Shown: one piece after another, positions 1 through 11,806 of the stretch
How the letters are laid out: every line of letters starts with the position of its first letter
Numbering within the stretch: position 1 is the stretch's first letter
From: Populus alba
Lineage: Eukaryota; Streptophyta; Magnoliopsida; Malpighiales; Salicaceae
Length of the DNA: 64,000 nt
NCBI RefSeq assembly: GCF_005239225.2
Contig: NC_133301.1
Coordinates: 3,683,157-3,747,156 of the forward strand
Direction: 5' to 3'
Position numbers and translations under genes: made by a program
Notes under the pieces: model-generated
What the model was told of the DNA's origin: nothing
Database searches by the model: none
What the model saw: only the letters and a program-made list of their open reading frames with translations

Positions 1-90
1 GCACACTACAAGGCTACTGTTTTCTCTTCCTTGATCATGGTGCAAGACAAGAAGTTCTACCTTCTAGACTGTTATGAGTTGCAAGCTTAA
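1..90 (+). CDS. possible 3' end of an upstream gene (partial)
   Basis: Frame 1 is open from the window edge to a TAA at 88-90 and gives 29 residues ending in LLDCYELQA. The composition is ordinary protein-like and base composition turns AT-rich just after the stop, so this may be a last exon. I do not recognise the family, and an open frame this short can arise by chance. Confidence 0.25.
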   Translation, partial: AHYKATVFSSLIMVQDKKFYLLDCYELQA

Positions 91-91
91 C

Positions 92-285
92 TGTAACAGC
101 CCAGTTCAACTTGTTATATATTTTCTGTTTTGGGGCTTATTGTCCTCACAGTTTTGTTTATGATGACGCAAGCTCATTTCTAAGCCTGCCGTCCTAAAAC
201 ACGTTTGACAAGTTAGTAACCAACATTTTTAATATGGACAGCTATCACTCCCTCACTTGCTGATATGGGATATTACAATCCACCT
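92..285. repeat. dispersed eudicot repeat, copy 1
   Basis: This block opens with a run like TGTAACAGCCCAG, has AAAACACGTTTGACAAG in the middle, and ends with GATATGGGATATTACAATCC. I recognise this pattern from memory as a repeat common between eudicot genes, where the end reads GATGTGGGATCTCACAATCC. A diverged second copy follows at 354-540 in the same orientation. The function and mechanism of spread are unknown to me. Confidence 0.5.
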
Positions 286-353
286 TCTTTAAGGAGACTG
301 ACAACCTTGTAGGCACAAATAGATAGCCAGTGAAGTCGGCTGTAATATCAAAT

Positions 354-540
354 GTAATAGTCCAATCCAACCTGTCAGATATTATATGTTTTGGATCTTA
401 CTGTCTTCACAAATTTATTCTTAACAACCATGCATAATCTCAAAACACGTCTTTCAAAGTAGCAACCAATACTGTTAATAAAAACAGCTACCATTTCCTC
501 ACCCGTCAATATAAAATATTACACTAACACTCTACCTCTG
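354..540. repeat. dispersed eudicot repeat, copy 2
   Basis: This is a diverged direct copy of 92-285. It shares the order of landmarks: a TGTAATAGTCCAATCC start, an AAAACACGTCTTTCAAAG middle, an ACAGCTACCATTTCCTCACC block and an AATATTACA end. The two copies are separated by about 70 bases. Confidence 0.5.
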
Positions 541-2279
541 TTCATATATTTGGTAAAGTTTTCATTTGTGTAGTTAAATATTCCGACAGAAACATAGATG
601 ATATGAGATTCACTCACGCTTAAGCCATGTATAGTTCTTGGTATAATTACTATGATTAAGTTTTCGTTCGCACCAATGCCAAGGAATTCACTGCGACTGA
701 ACCAGTCACCTGCATTGTCTTCAACATGATATACCACCTCATGATCCGCCATCATGGCTGCCCTCATTATCAAGGATAGTATCATTGCTGCCACAGCCTT
801 TGTTTCTGGTCTGCCACCGGCAAATATTCACCGCCACAGCCATTTCTTCCATCGCATTTGTAGTATGAGTATTATGAACAAAAAAAATTTTCATGACCAA
901 AGGGTATTCTTTTTACACCATTTCTCTGACATTCAATGAGGTCAATTTGTTTTATGCCAAAAAAATATTGTTTTCTTAGCCCTGTCTGGGATAGCAGTTT
1001 AGATTGAGATCGGTTAAAATTCAAAAAAAAAATTTAATATATTTTCGGATTGTTTTAATATATTATTGTCAAAAATAAATTAAAATATATTATTTTAATA
1101 TATATTTAAACAAAAAATATCTTAAAAAACAATTACTACTAATCTTCTAAACAACCATCCTCTATCCTTCAATTGTCAACTAGGTCCCTTAACGTCAAAG
1201 ACAGTTTATCCATTCGTTTGTTCATGTTCCTTGAGTGCTGGGTGTCTCACTGTCCATGTTTGTATTTTTTTTTTCCCTAAATGCATTTGGTATGGAATAA
1301 AATTACACAATTTGGAGTGAAAATTGACTCTTTTTGTTGAGGTAAAAGGGGATCCAATTGAAGAATGTATAATACTTTGAAGACCCAAATAACACATGTC
1401 TTAATTTAGTCACTGCATAAAGGTAGAACTTGGGGCTGGCGCTTTTATTTATTTATTTTTTATTAATATTGGTTTTTTATCAGCTTGCGTGTATCTCAAT
1501 TAATTTAATAAATTTCAAAGTTAATAACTATATAAGTCTTAAATAGTTTTAAAGTTTGTGAGATTCAAACTAGTGATTTTTAAAGAATAAATTTAGGACC
1601 TTAATAATTGAATTAAACCTATCATGAATTTTTTTTTTTTTAAAGAAAGATATATAATGTGGGTGAAGGTATCAACATTATTTTGATTGATGATGTTCTA
1701 AAATAAGCTTGTCCAAATTGTGTCCGTGCGAGTCTACAAATAATATAGAATGTTGTTATCATAGCCTGCCCACAAATAGCCTTTGTGGATGGCTAAAACG
1801 AGTATCAATCTGGAAGCTGATGAATTAATTAAGTTAATCACTAAATTTACATGGTAATGGGGTGTGGGACCTTGAAGTGCTTAATGGGGCTAGACATGAT
1901 GAGACTTGAAGCAAATGATGAAAAAGCAAATGCAGAGATACCCCTTGCAGATATTAAGGGCGATAATATATTAAATTAATAAATTTTTTATATTTTTTAA
2001 TACTATTATATTAAAACAATTAAAAAAATATAAAATAATTAATTTTAAATAAAATAATTCAATTTTTTGTTGTGTTTGAGATTGTGATAATAGTTCAAAG
2101 TGCTTTTTATTTAAAATATATTAAAATTAAAAAAAATTAAAAAAAATATTTTTGACATCAGTATATTAAATTTAAAACATAATTTTTTTTATTTTCTTTT
2201 TAAATTTTAAAATTTAAAAAAACACAATTTACACCACGTTTCAAATATTGAAATAGCCATACTAAATTATCAAAGATTT
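541..2279. other. intergenic, AT-rich
   Basis: No gene is supported here. An open frame on the minus strand (519-794) shows no family features I recognise. Short AT-rich segments at about 1015-1135 and 1975-2240 resemble the TTAAAAATTATTTTTGA-type repeat seen elsewhere in the window. Confidence 0.5.
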
Positions 2280-2490
2280 TAAGTCATGTTTGTTTTTATG
2301 TTTCAAAAATATTTTTAAAAAAAATCAAAATTTATTTTACTTTAAATTAATATTTTTTTTAGTATTTTTAGATTATTTTAATAAACTAATATAAAAAAAT
2401 AACTTTTAAAAATTAAAAAAATATATATTATTTTAATATATTTTTAAATAATAAATATTTAAAAAAAAAAAAACAATAGTTGAAACATTC
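2280..2490. repeat. AT-rich MITE-like repeat
   Basis: This segment has a TTTTTAAAAAAAATCAAAA-type left half, a central TTTTAGATTATTTTAAT and a mirrored AT-rich right half. The same architecture is seen at 3344-3546, where a target duplication proves a mobile element. No duplication was found here. Confidence 0.4.
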
Positions 2491-2645
2491 CACCAAAATG
2501 ATTATCGTTTGCAGTTTCCAAGCCGGCCGGCCCCTAATCGTATTTCCTAGATTTTCAATGACCGGTCGGGTGGTGTTCGTTTAAACTTTTTTTTTTTTTT
2601 TTTTCCGGTTCATGTCTTGGCAATAAACAGTTGTCTTCAAACTGC

Positions 2646-2697
2646 AATCTATGTTTGGATAATCTAAATTGAATCTATGTTTGGATAATCTAAATTG
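2646..2697. repeat. 26-bp tandem duplication
   Basis: The unit beginning AATCTATGTTTGGATAATCT occurs twice back to back (2646-2671 and 2672-2697) with no visible difference. It lies in non-coding DNA. Confidence 0.85.
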
Positions 2698-3343
2698 GCT
2701 TCGTGTACACTGTACAGTGAATTCCCTACGTTGTCATTTTTCTTCCCTGTCAAAATTTGATGAGGTCTATGCAAGTATTTCTACAGCTATATAGGCTATA
2801 GCGTTCTCCTTGGCAAAGATGTTAATTGGCCCTTATGTTTAAATGTTAGCTTAATGATGATTTGATTGTGTTATTGATTTAATTTTATTTTTAAAAAATT
2901 TCTCTAAGTTAACCTCGCTAAACTGATTGTGCTTTTAATTTGGAAGAAGTGCTTGTTTGGAGTTGTGTGTATTGGAGTTTTAATAAATTTTAAATTTTTT
3001 TATATTATTTTGATTTATTAATATTAAAAATACATATCCCATAAAATCATATTTAAAACACTTTAAAAATCATATCCCACAAAATCATATTTTAAAAAAG
3101 CTACCGCTAGGAAATGCAGAATAATTTCTAGACGTATCACAAAACCTGAAAATGAAGGGTGTTCTTTTTCCTCTTTCTTTTCCTTGTTTCGAGAAGACAG
3201 TAGTGCCAAAATTTTTGTTCTTTTGGAGTAAAAAAGGGCTCAGTCAGTACAGGTCAAGGCAAAAGGCAGGAAAAATAAATTCGAGGGGTTAAAAATGTGG
3301 AAGCTTGAAAATGTGGCCTACATTACCACACATTACTCTGAGT

Positions 3344-3546
3344 GCCCGTTTGGCATCGCGGCCAAACCGGCTTTTTACCAAAATTCAATTTTTTTTTTGT
3401 TAAAATTGATTGCAGTTTGTACTTTTTGGATCGTTTTGATGTGCTGATGTCAAAAATAATTTTTAAAAAATGAAAAAACATTATTGGCATGCTTTTCGGC
3501 ATGAAAAGCTATTTGAAAAGCAACCACTATCACACTCCCAAACACC
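3344..3546. mobile_element. hAT-type MITE (203 bp) with 8-bp target duplication
   Basis: The octamer CTCTGAGT stands immediately left (3336-3343) and right (3547-3554) of this segment, as expected for an 8-bp hAT target duplication. The ends are imperfect inverted repeats: the left end starts GCCCGTTTGG, and the right end reads GGTGTTTGGG on the minus strand. The interior is AT-rich and non-coding. Length and structure fit a non-autonomous miniature element moved by a transposase encoded elsewhere. The octamer and ends are seen directly; the superfamily is inferred from duplication length. Confidence 0.75.
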
Positions 3547-3659
3547 CTCTGAGTCTGAAAGCTTTCTTCTCAAGCACTTCTCCTTTTTCCCCTTCCTATT
3601 TCTGTAATTCAAACAAAGGATGAATTCCCCCATACTCCAATTTCTATGCAATTATATGT

Positions 3660-3860
3660 ACTTTCACGATGTTGTTTTAGTGCTTGTTCGAAAGTGTAGT
3701 TGTTGTTGCTTTTTAAAGTATTTTTTACTCAGAAAAACATGCTAATAATATTTTTTTATTTTTTAAAAATTATTTTTAAAATGAGTATATCAAAATATTT
3801 GAAAACATCACAGACATATTAATTTAAAGAAAAAAAAATTAAAATTTTTTTAAAAATACT
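3660..3860. repeat. AT-rich MITE-like repeat
   Basis: This has the same type of sequence as the MITE at 3344-3546: a start like AGTGCTTGTTCGAAAGTGTAG, an AT-rich middle with TTTTTAAAAATTATTTTTAA, and an end near CTTTTCCACCACAATACTC. It lies just upstream of the VAN3-binding-like gene and may form part of its promoter region. Confidence 0.45.
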
Positions 3861-4086
3861 TTTCCACCACAATACTCTAGTAGAACCAGAAAAGGGATTG
3901 CTTTTTATCTCATCTCTTAACTGTGTGTGCTTTTTACACGATGGTGAATAGAATTTAGATAGAAATGGAGCAGTTGTTCTATTCACGAATGATGCTTGCA
4001 TTGTCTTGACAAGATCCCATTTCTTTCCTTACAGTGATAGTGGAGACAAAGGAGAATCCTAGCAATCATGAATCCAGCCGCTCGAG

Positions 4087-4118
<32 letters not shown>
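4087..4118. repeat. poly(A) tract, 32 bases
   Basis: This is an uninterrupted run of 32 A on the plus strand, about 220 bases upstream of the first ATG of the next gene. It could be a retroposon tail or a simple nucleosome-depleting promoter tract; no element could be recognised next to it. Confidence 0.9.
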
Positions 4119-4119
<1 letters not shown>

Positions 4120-4336
4120 AGAGGGTCTTTAGCTCTTTATGTATCAAGCACAAAAGAGTGGAGATCAAAAGCAAAGTACTGCTTAAGTTGAGGACAAAGA
4201 TGAACTATCTTTATTGAGGGCCCCTTTTCTTGTTGCAAAGAATGTGTGCCTCGATCCCTTTTTAAGGCTCTTGTTTAAATATCCCACTATTCTTCCTCTC
4301 TTCATCACCCTGGTTCTTGCTTTTATCTTCTTTACC

Positions 4337-6914
4337 ATGAGAAGTTGCACCGAAGGCCAGATACTTGAGTCTCAGCAGAGTGATATAGCAAAGCTTAGAA
4401 GTAAGCTTTTTTCATGACTTTAGAGAGTGCTTTTTGCTGTGTAAAATGGAGCACTAACTTCATGGTTTTTGTTTTTGTGATTCAGTGAGCTCATGCAGCA
4501 CTAAGAGCTTGTTACAGAAGCTGGAAGACATTGATGAAAATGGCCCTGCTTCTTGGCTACCAGTATCATGTGCTGCTCCTGAAACTCCTACCGAGTCTAT
4601 GGAGTTTCTTGCAAGATCATGGAGCGTTTCAGCTATGGAGCTCTCTAAAGCTCTTTCCAATACTCATGTGGCCATCGATAATGTTGAGAAGGCTTCATGT
4701 TTTTGTTCCGCTGAAGCTGAAGCTCTGGATGCAAGCTCCACGACTTCAAAGGAATCAGTAAGATCCTTAGCTTTAATTCAAGCTTTTAAAAAATCCTGTG
4801 TATGCCTTCATGATTCAGTCACGCATTTCCCAAGAACAAGGGGACATGTTCGAGTTAACTAAGATGTTCTATGTGAGCAACTGCCTACTGGTTTCTTCAA
4901 AGAATTACATGAAACCGATAGATTATTCAATATGAAATAGTGTCCCAATGCCTGTCATGTTTTTCTTCGTCGTGTTTCCTCAAACCTAAATGTTATAGCT
5001 GCTTCAGCAGTTCCCAAGTGGTGGTAGCACTGGCAGCCCTCCGATCTCGCCAAGAGACAGTGAAGAGATGAAGGTAGCGCTTGTTGTCTCTCCTCTAGTG
5101 TTACTTTGGAATGCTACCGAACAATTGAAAATGACTTATTTGACCCATGGGATAGCAATCAATGAATTTGTAATCCTTTCCCAGCTCAACACTAAATTGT
5201 TTCTATACACTTCTAACAGCAATAAATGCACTGATGCAGGAATTATTTTTACTTCATCAAGCACTCACTCCAGAGTTTCTTTCAAGTCAGCAGTTGCTAA
5301 AAAATGGGGTACTTTATTATTAATATTCAGCAAAATATATAAACTCGCAAGCCTTTTTTAATGTATGTTTGTTATCGCTTTACTCTCTGCAGCTATACAA
5401 GAGCATATTAAAGGGGAGAACGATGGGAAGATGGCTGAAGGATCAGAAAGAGAGGAAGAAGCAGGAGATCAGAACCCAAAATGCTCATGTGCACGCAGCT
5501 GTATCTGTGGCAGGGGTTGCTGCTGCTGTTGCTGCACTAGCTGCTTCAAATGCAATGTCAGTGGAATTGGCTGCAACCCAGCAGAAGACGCCTTCCAAGC
5601 TGTCTTCTGCAGTGGCGTCAGCAGCGGCTTTAGTAGCATCTCACTGCATTGAGATTGCAGAGGACATGGGAGCTGATCATGACCAAATCTTAACTGTTGT
5701 CAACTCTGCAATTAATGCAAGGACTAATGGAGATGTCATGACCCTAACAGCTGGAGCAGCTACAGGTGACAGAATGTTACTTCAATTGCCTCTTAAATTA
5801 TTTCAAGCCTTCATGGTTCAAAATTCTGTCATCTTTACTTTTAAGACCCGACAAATTCACAAGTGCATCTAGAGATGATACACAATGACATTAGGTATAA
5901 AACCTAGAGGCTTAAATGCAATTAGGCCTCAAGTGGGCACCATTCAAGGATTGAAAAGGGACATGGCGGGAAGAAACTATCTCAAGGAATCGAATACTCT
6001 CCTGTTGATGTTACAATTCCTAAATGATATATGAAGTGATGTCTACTTGATGAAAACATTTACAAATGCAGCCTTAAGAGGAGCAGCCACCCTAAGGGCA
6101 AGGATGCAAAAGGGGCCTGGAACTACAGCCTTCGTTCTGGGGGAGGAAAAGGGCGAAGAAGACAAAGAAGCAAACATCACAGCTGCACTGAATTTTGTGA
6201 CTAAAGGAGGAGAGCTTCTCAAGCGTACAAGGAAAGGTAGAAGTTTTGAAAACTTGATACTCTAAAGGTTCATGCTTTAGTGGTACAGTTGCATTAACAT
6301 TCCCCATAAGCAAGCTGGAACCCGCACTAACCATCACACAAATATTGATGGCAGGAGCTCTCCATTGGAAACGAGTTTCGTTTAACATCAACTCAAGTTG
6401 GCAGGTAAAAAGACAGGGGACATGCAATGCATCATGCAGCTATATTAACCATTCCAAGCAACGAATTGAATCAATTTCCCACTCTCTCTAGGACTTAAAA
6501 GCTACTTTTCTTGGTGTTTTGTTAATCATCTCTATAACTTTTTCTTGCATTCTTCTTAACTAAAAATTTGAATTGAAACAGGTGATAGTTAAAATGAAAA
6601 GTAAGCACATGGGAGGAACATTCACAAAAAAGAAAAAGTGTAAGCAGAGACTCAAACCCAGAACAAACCCCATTACCTCTCCTCGTCCATCAACTGATTA
6701 TAGCTATGTTGTAATTGCAGGTGTTGTCTCTGGAGTCTACACCGACATCCTAGCATGGCCTGGAAGGGATAAGGCGGACTGGAGCGGTCGCAGAGCCTAC
6801 TTTGCGATAAAAACAGTTGAAAGAGTTATAGAGTTTGAATGCAGCAAGGCTGACAAACAGATGTGGACGGAGGGGATTCAGCACATGCTGAATTGCCGTA
6901 CCAGCCTAACATGA
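4337..6914 (+). CDS. VAN3-binding protein-like (FORKED-like family), 8 exons
   Basis: Eight exons join in one frame with GT-AG introns: 4337-4400, 4486-4757, 5011-5073, 5393-5765, 6072-6236, 6355-6404, 6582-6639 and 6721-6914, giving 412 residues. The N-terminal half carries the DUF828 signature (MEFLARSWSVSAMELSKAL, about residues 60-78). It is followed by an Arg/Lys-rich GRWLKDQKERKKQ segment, an Ala-rich helix block, and a C-terminal plant PH-like domain (about residues 300-408) with AWPGRDKADW and VIEFECSKADKQMW. Family members bind phosphoinositides and the ARF-GAP VAN3/SFC at the trans-Golgi and plasma membrane, and act in PIN trafficking and leaf-vein patterning. The ATG at 4337 is the only ATG in its frame after the upstream hydrophobic open stretch. 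Exon 3 has a CAGCAG tandem acceptor. The structure looks intact. Confidence 0.88.
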
Positions 6915-7130
6915 AATCCACAACAATTTCGGATTGCTGCAAAACTAGATTTTGACTTTGCAAAGCAATTAACATGGAAACTGTTTCTCAGGCTTAGTTG
7001 ACATGTATTGGGCGAGGGCAACAAGAATTGCACTAATAACAACCGTTACAATCATATATGTACATGGTAAATTGAGGGGTTTCAAGAATCTTCCTATGAA
7101 TTTAATAAAGAAATGTTGCAGTTGTCATGG

Positions 7131-10110
7131 TCACTCCAGTTCCTTCAAAAAGTCTACATTATCAACAAAGACCTGCAAGACGAGGAAAGCTTAACAGATC
7201 ATTTCATTTGCATTAACACATCTTACTATAGAGAATAAACTACCCTTGAAATCATTTATACGTAAACCGAAAATTGGATATTTTAAGCTGATCTCTTCAT
7301 CTAGCATTCGTGGACGATAAGGAAATTAGTTTGCTTATGTCCTGTTCTAATCAATATTGTCTCGGACCATCAACTGATTTGGAAATGATTATCCACTAGA
7401 AAAAAATTCTCGACAAAGGCATGACAAAATCTTCGCTGACTCTCGTAGCCAGGGTGAACTCAAAATTCATATCTAAATTCCTCACAGAGCACAAGCACAT
7501 AAGAATGTTTTAACTAACTTTCTAGGTTTCAACAGACCAAGATTTAAAGCATTTTCCTTCTACATTTACCCTATTATGTAATCACAAATCCCAATCTTCA
7601 AGAAACTACGAATTTGGCCAAAGCAACAAATCACGAGAAAGTAAAAACTAGATGACCTTTTAAGTAGGGGAAACTATAGTGAGAAATACTTATAGATACA
7701 GTTAGAGAACCATGATAGCAAAAGATAAACAGAAAATATAAAAAACATACCGATTTCCAACCATCAGGGTCCAAGCAAGCAGTAATCTTGGTGTTGATAA
7801 CTGGTATAGGCCCAGGTTCACGGATAATTTTCCCTCCACACTGCTTGACTGCCTCTGCACTCTTATAGACATCATCTGTGCCTATGGCAATCTGGTAGAG
7901 ATATAAACACTCAATTTTCACATATAACAACATAGAGTAAAAACCAGATGAGAAGACTAAAAGATATGACATAATACGCGACCATGGCAGGCAAGAATGA
8001 TTTAAATGGTGTGAAACTAGATTACTGTAGTATATGCTGCTGGAGAAGGTAAGAATTCACCTGCGCATAGCCATTTCCCTTGCTGTATTCTGTAATCCCA
8101 TAGTTATATGTCAGCTCCAGCACTGCATTTTTATCTTCAGGACCATAACCCATCAGGGCTACCGTATACTGTGAAGGTAGAAATAACAACCAACCACTTA
8201 GACTGGCATGTTATGCCTTACAATGTACTCGAGGAAAACGGGAAATGCTTCTGTAGAGAAAAACTTGTAACATCAAGGACACCAAATCAATAACAGAACA
8301 GGTTTAATAGAAACCATGAATTTGGTGCAGCAGTGTCAAGTTTATTAGCAACTTAGATCAAAACTGAACCATTTATTCCATTGGTTATGCAGATGGCCAG
8401 GAAAAAAAAAAAAAAAACCAATGCCATTTGATGCTAGGCAGAACGGGTAATCATTTTACCTTGTACTCAGGGTTATCCCTTCTGCGTAGAAGCTCCATTC
8501 CAAAAGACTTCAAATTCAAGAAAGAAAAACATCAGTATGATAAAAAAGAAAAGGAAAGCATCAGAACTCCAGGCAGTTTCCAGTGATGACAGCTGAAGAA
8601 GCAAGTGCCACTGCTTTAATTTCATTGAACATAAAAGGTTCTGCCAGCATGGATTACTGATTACCTTCTTATAGAAATTTATGGAGCGGTCAAGATCACC
8701 CACTCGAAGCATCACTTGGCATAGGGGCTCAGGCGTAAGGCCTCTCTCCAAGAGCTCAAACTTATAACCGTTTGGGTCTTCAACAAAAGCAATCTTTGTA
8801 CTTCCACCTTTAACAGGAACTGGTTCTCTAGTAACCTTGCCCCCCTTTGCCTTGACAAGATCAACTGTCCTCGAAACCTGCATTGATGAAAATTGAGTAC
8901 AAACCCAGCGTAAGTTTATGAATTTGACCTAATGAAATTGACGTTACAACTCCCTAGTCACCTCGCAATTCTCTGGATTGCAAGCACATGAAATTCAAAC
9001 CCTCTCTTACAACTCCCTAGTCACCTCGCAATTCTCTGGATTGCAAGCACATGAAATTCAAACCCTCTCTCTTTTCTTTTTCTATTTGTGGTGAGGCATT
9101 GTGAGAGATAGTTAAGTTTTTCAGCAAGTAAAAATATTCAAGCAAGCAAGCATTTCAAGAATACACTCAACAGTCAAATTCCACAGGGAAAGCAAACAAT
9201 TTTTAAGAAAGAGTAACTTACATCTTCTACTGCAATACCAAAATGTCCAAACCCATCTCCAATGTCATACTTGTCAACTCCATAATCTGCGAGCATTAGA
9301 AAAATTGAAAAGACCAAAAATTCATATGAAATACCAAAAGTCGATATAAAATCTGCGATACTACACAGATCCAATTAATGATAAAAATCGAAAAAAGGGT
9401 AATTACTCACTATAAGTAAGTTCAACAGTAAAGTTAGTGTCTTCAGGTCCATATCCAAGAAAAGCATTGCTATATCTATCTTCAGGTATATCACGTTTCC
9501 TTAACAGCTTCATGCCCAGACATTCAGTATAAAATCTGCAAATTCCCATTTAGCAACCATCAAATTATCCACAATTATAGCAAACCTCACATTGCTACGC
9601 TAAGAAAGAACAATCCTTGCATCACATAAAGGAACTAAAGAGACATACTTTATAGTCTTATCCAAGTCCCCAACACTATAAACGACATGAAGCATTCTTC
9701 TTTTGTCATTCTTGACCCACTCTAGCACATTTTGGTCAGTAACTTCACTACTTCTTGCGGGTGCTAAGTTTCCACTTAAGAACTGTGATTGTGGGATAAC
9801 TATAAAGAATCCCAATATACTTAATATCAGTTTAATCATTAGCAAATATAACATTTAGTGGTAAAGGATAAAGAGAAGTGAAGGGTTCTAGCTTACCAGC
9901 TCCAAGTTGAAAAAGAGCCAGTCTTCTTGAAGGATTGTAATTGCAAGTGACTGTTCTGTTACTATTACTCTTCTTAATATTGCCAATCAATGGGGAAGAA
10001 AGTTTCAAGGAATGTGGGATAAGATAAGATTTATTCTGTGTCGAGACAGTGAGACAAGTAGAAGAAGAAGAAGAAGAAGATAATGACGGTGCTGTTACTG
10101 TTCTTAACAT
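7131..10110 (-). CDS. GLX1: lactoylglutathione lyase (glyoxalase I), plastid type, 9 exons
   Basis: Nine exons on the minus strand join in frame: 9897-10110, 9649-9763, 9411-9535, 9222-9286, 8665-8877, 8460-8507, 8061-8168, 7751-7891 and 7131-7172, giving 356 residues. The first 60 or so are Ser-rich and basic, like a chloroplast transit peptide. Two glyoxalase/VOC domains follow (about 95-220 and 225-350). Domain 1 keeps the expected metal and catalytic set: His97 (MLHVVYS), Glu148 (FTVELTY), His166 (GHFGIAV) and Glu214 (YKFELLE). Domain 2 has Gln227, Glu278, Gln296 and a hydrophobic residue at the fourth site. The enzyme isomerises the methylglyoxal-glutathione hemithioacetal to S-lactoylglutathione. 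Length matches plant plastid members of about 350 residues. The acceptor before exon 2 is weak and was placed by frame. Confidence 0.93.
8945..9070. repeat. 63-bp tandem duplication in a glyoxalase intron
   Basis: A 63-base unit beginning TACAACTCCCTAGTCACCTC occurs at 8945-9007 and again at 9008-9070 with no difference that I can see. It lies in the intron between exons 5 and 4 of the minus-strand glyoxalase gene. Identity suggests a recent duplication. Confidence 0.92.
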
Positions 10111-10636
10111 TTTGTAGATCCTTCTCTTTCTCTTCTTTCTCTGTTTATAGTTTCGTCTGTCTTCGTATCTGTGCTTGGTTAAAACTGTTTCTGACTTTTA
10201 ATTGTTTCCCATGTTATCCACTCCACTTGCAAGTTTTGCTATTGGCTTTGAAGACATCCTCAACGCAAGAGGTAAATGAAGAGCCAGAAATAAAAATAAA
10301 AATAAATTTTAGTTTTTTTTTTCTTGGTTTCTAGCTTTAAAAGAATAGCCAAATAAAAAGCCAAAATAATATATATATATATAAGCATTAAAATAGATTA
10401 TTTAAATATTTATTTTTTGCATCTCCACAACTTTTCTCAATATTTTTCTCAAAAAAGCCAAAAATATTAATATTAATATTAATATTAATATTAATATTAA
10501 ATATATTAATGTATAAATAGGTTGTTAGGATGACTTTTTCCCATTAAAATTATATTTACACTATTCAAAAAATTATATTAATAATCTGATTTTTTTAAAT
10601 GGCTTTTATTAAAGATGCTCTAAAGCTTTTGTTTAA
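9997..10636. repeat. glyoxalase promoter/first-exon start, source copy of a 0.65-kb duplication
   Basis: This segment holds the first 114 or so coding bases of glyoxalase exon 1, including the GAAGAA tract that encodes its Ser run, and about 525 bases upstream. The same order of sequence recurs at 11377-12036 with point changes and microsatellite length differences. It also contains an AATATT tandem run at 10467-10499. Confidence 0.88.
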
Positions 10637-11376
10637 GGCCCATATTCTAACTTTCTAATTTTACTACTTGAACTAAATGGATACTTGTATGTTTACGAGA
10701 AATGGACCCCATTCTAAATAATAATAATAATAATAATAACTTGCCTTGATCACTAAATCTTCACCCATTCTTCTGTTAAGCTTTTCAAAACTTTCTATTA
10801 GAAATATATAGTATGATGCATTGGGAGAAAAAAAAAACTAGCAAACACAACCGATATTTTATTTTATCAAATAGAGTCCTTATATAAAATTTTAATTTAA
10901 AATTTTATTATTAAATATTTATCTTTTAATAGTTTTTTGTTTAATAGATTTAAAGTCCTTAAATAAATCTAAAAATTAATATCAACAATCTAAGAAACAT
11001 GAAATTAAAGGAAAAACCAATACAAGTCCTAAACACACTAGGAAATGCATTTGGCACTATATAGTTAACTCATTCACATAAAACAAACCAATAATCAATT
11101 TTCAAAACACTCATAATCTTTGTAAAACCATTATTAACCTTCAATGACATGTTGCACGTTGTGCAATTTTGATGCGAACCTCGTGGTCACGTGGTCACGC
11201 GGTCACAATCAAGATTGAGATCTAATCCTAAAAAGCCAAAATAGATCTGATATGAGTGTGATATAATGGAAACCTGCCTCAAGACACCAACATTATTGAA
11301 ATGAGTAGAATGACACCACTAAGCCAATTAATCTTTGATAAGTCAGATTCAGGTCATTTAAGAACTAAAAAATGCA
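10637..11376. other. spacer between the two promoter copies, no gene seen
   Basis: AT-rich DNA with an AAT trinucleotide run near 10715-10738 and three copies of a GTGGTCAC-like octamer at about 11181-11207. No reading frame resembles a protein. Confidence 0.55.
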
Positions 11377-11765
11377 AGAAAGTTTCAAGGAATGTTGGAT
11401 AAGATAAGATTTATTCTATGTCGAAACAGTGAGACATGTAGTAGAAGAAGAAGAAGAAGAAGAAGAAGAAGAAGATAATGACGGTGTTGTTACTATTCTT
11501 AACATTTTATAGATCCTTCTCTTACTCCTTCTCTTTCTTTCTCTGTTTATAGTTTCGTCTGTCTTCATATATGTGCTTGGTTAAAACTATTTCTGACTTT
11601 TAATTGTTTTCCATGTTATCCACTCCACTTGCAAGTTTTGCTATTGGCTTTAAAGACATCCTCCACACAAGAGGTAAAAGAAGAGCCAGAAGTAAAATAA
11701 AAATAAATTTTAGGCTTTTTTTTCTTGGTTTCTAGCTATAAAAGAATAGCCAAATAAAAATCCAA

Positions 11766-11806
<41 letters not shown>

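Noticed and set aside
519..794. Minus-strand 91-codon open frame with a GDWFSRS motif
   Set aside because: It vaguely recalls the C-terminal region of TIR-type resistance proteins, but there is no supporting domain or neighbouring exon, and part of it overlaps a dispersed repeat.
4214..4336. Upstream extension of the VAN3-binding-like gene with a hydrophobic stretch
   Set aside because: The frame is open but has no ATG before 4337, and the family has no N-terminal membrane segment.
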